This document shows, piece after piece, positions 63,995 to 64,000 of a stretch of DNA of 64,000 nt. The notes beneath the pieces were generated by a model. It did not search any database and was not told the origin of the DNA. It saw only the letters and a list, made by a program, of their open reading frames with translations. The DNA comes from Leishmania martiniquensis (taxonomy: Eukaryota; Euglenozoa; Kinetoplastea; Trypanosomatida; Trypanosomatidae). The position numbers and the translations under genes were made by a program. The stretch is taken from assembly GCF_017916325.1 (NCBI RefSeq), contig NC_090163.1, positions 503,501 to 567,500 of the forward strand. The letters are read 5' to 3'. Position 1 is the first letter of the stretch. Each line of letters starts with the position of its first letter.

Positions 63995-64000
63995 ATGTCG
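63995..64000 (+). CDS. Possible start of the next gene (first two codons only)
   Basis: The window ends in ATG TCG directly after a polypyrimidine tract (63958-63990). The setting fits a gene start, but only two codons are visible. Confidence 0.2.

Overview
The window looks like nuclear DNA of a trypanosomatid, most likely Leishmania. Seen directly: every convincing gene lies on the + strand, no gene needs an intron, coding regions favour G/C at third codon positions, and the spacers are long, pyrimidine-rich and full of (CA/TG)n and (TA)n tracts, as expected where mRNAs are made by trans-splicing and polyadenylation from a polycistronic transcript. The gene content (amastins, tandem DNA polymerase kappa genes, a run of HAD phosphatases) also points to Leishmania. 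From memory only, it resembles part of chromosome 28; I could not check this and cannot name the species.

Layout. 1-6915: a 5'-truncated DBP4/DDX10-type nucleolar helicase, a COQ2-type polyprenyltransferase for ubiquinone synthesis, and a leucine-rich-repeat protein. 6916-11248: a gene-poor gap with coding-like debris (possible old retroelement) and a G-quadruplex-prone run. 11249-21274: five diverged Cof-type HAD phosphatases, all with intact catalytic motifs, plus a decayed gene fragment and a copy of a dispersed GC-rich repeat (RA). 21275-30859: two amastin-family membrane proteins with unusually long hydrophilic N-termini; a 587-bp repeat (RB) lies, apparently unchanged, downstream of each. 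30860-37002: about 6 kb without a credible gene. 37003-38214: a single-CCCH zinc-finger protein. 39900-51772: three diverged Y-family polymerase kappa paralogues; the first has a PIP-like box, the second and third have mitochondrial-type N-termini, and the third appears to have lost its metal-binding acidic residues. 53280-60011: a WD40-like protein, a tandem AAA protein whose first ATPase domain is degenerate, and a Qa-SNARE (syntaxin). 62466-63301: a truncated syntaxin copy, with 539 bp seemingly identical to the parent but without its start and membrane anchor.

The genes do not form one pathway. As usual in trypanosomatids they probably share a transcript but not a function. The recurring theme is local duplication followed by divergence (HADs, amastins, polymerases) or decay (syntaxin), with direct repeats (RA, RB, the syntaxin block) that could support recombination and gene amplification.
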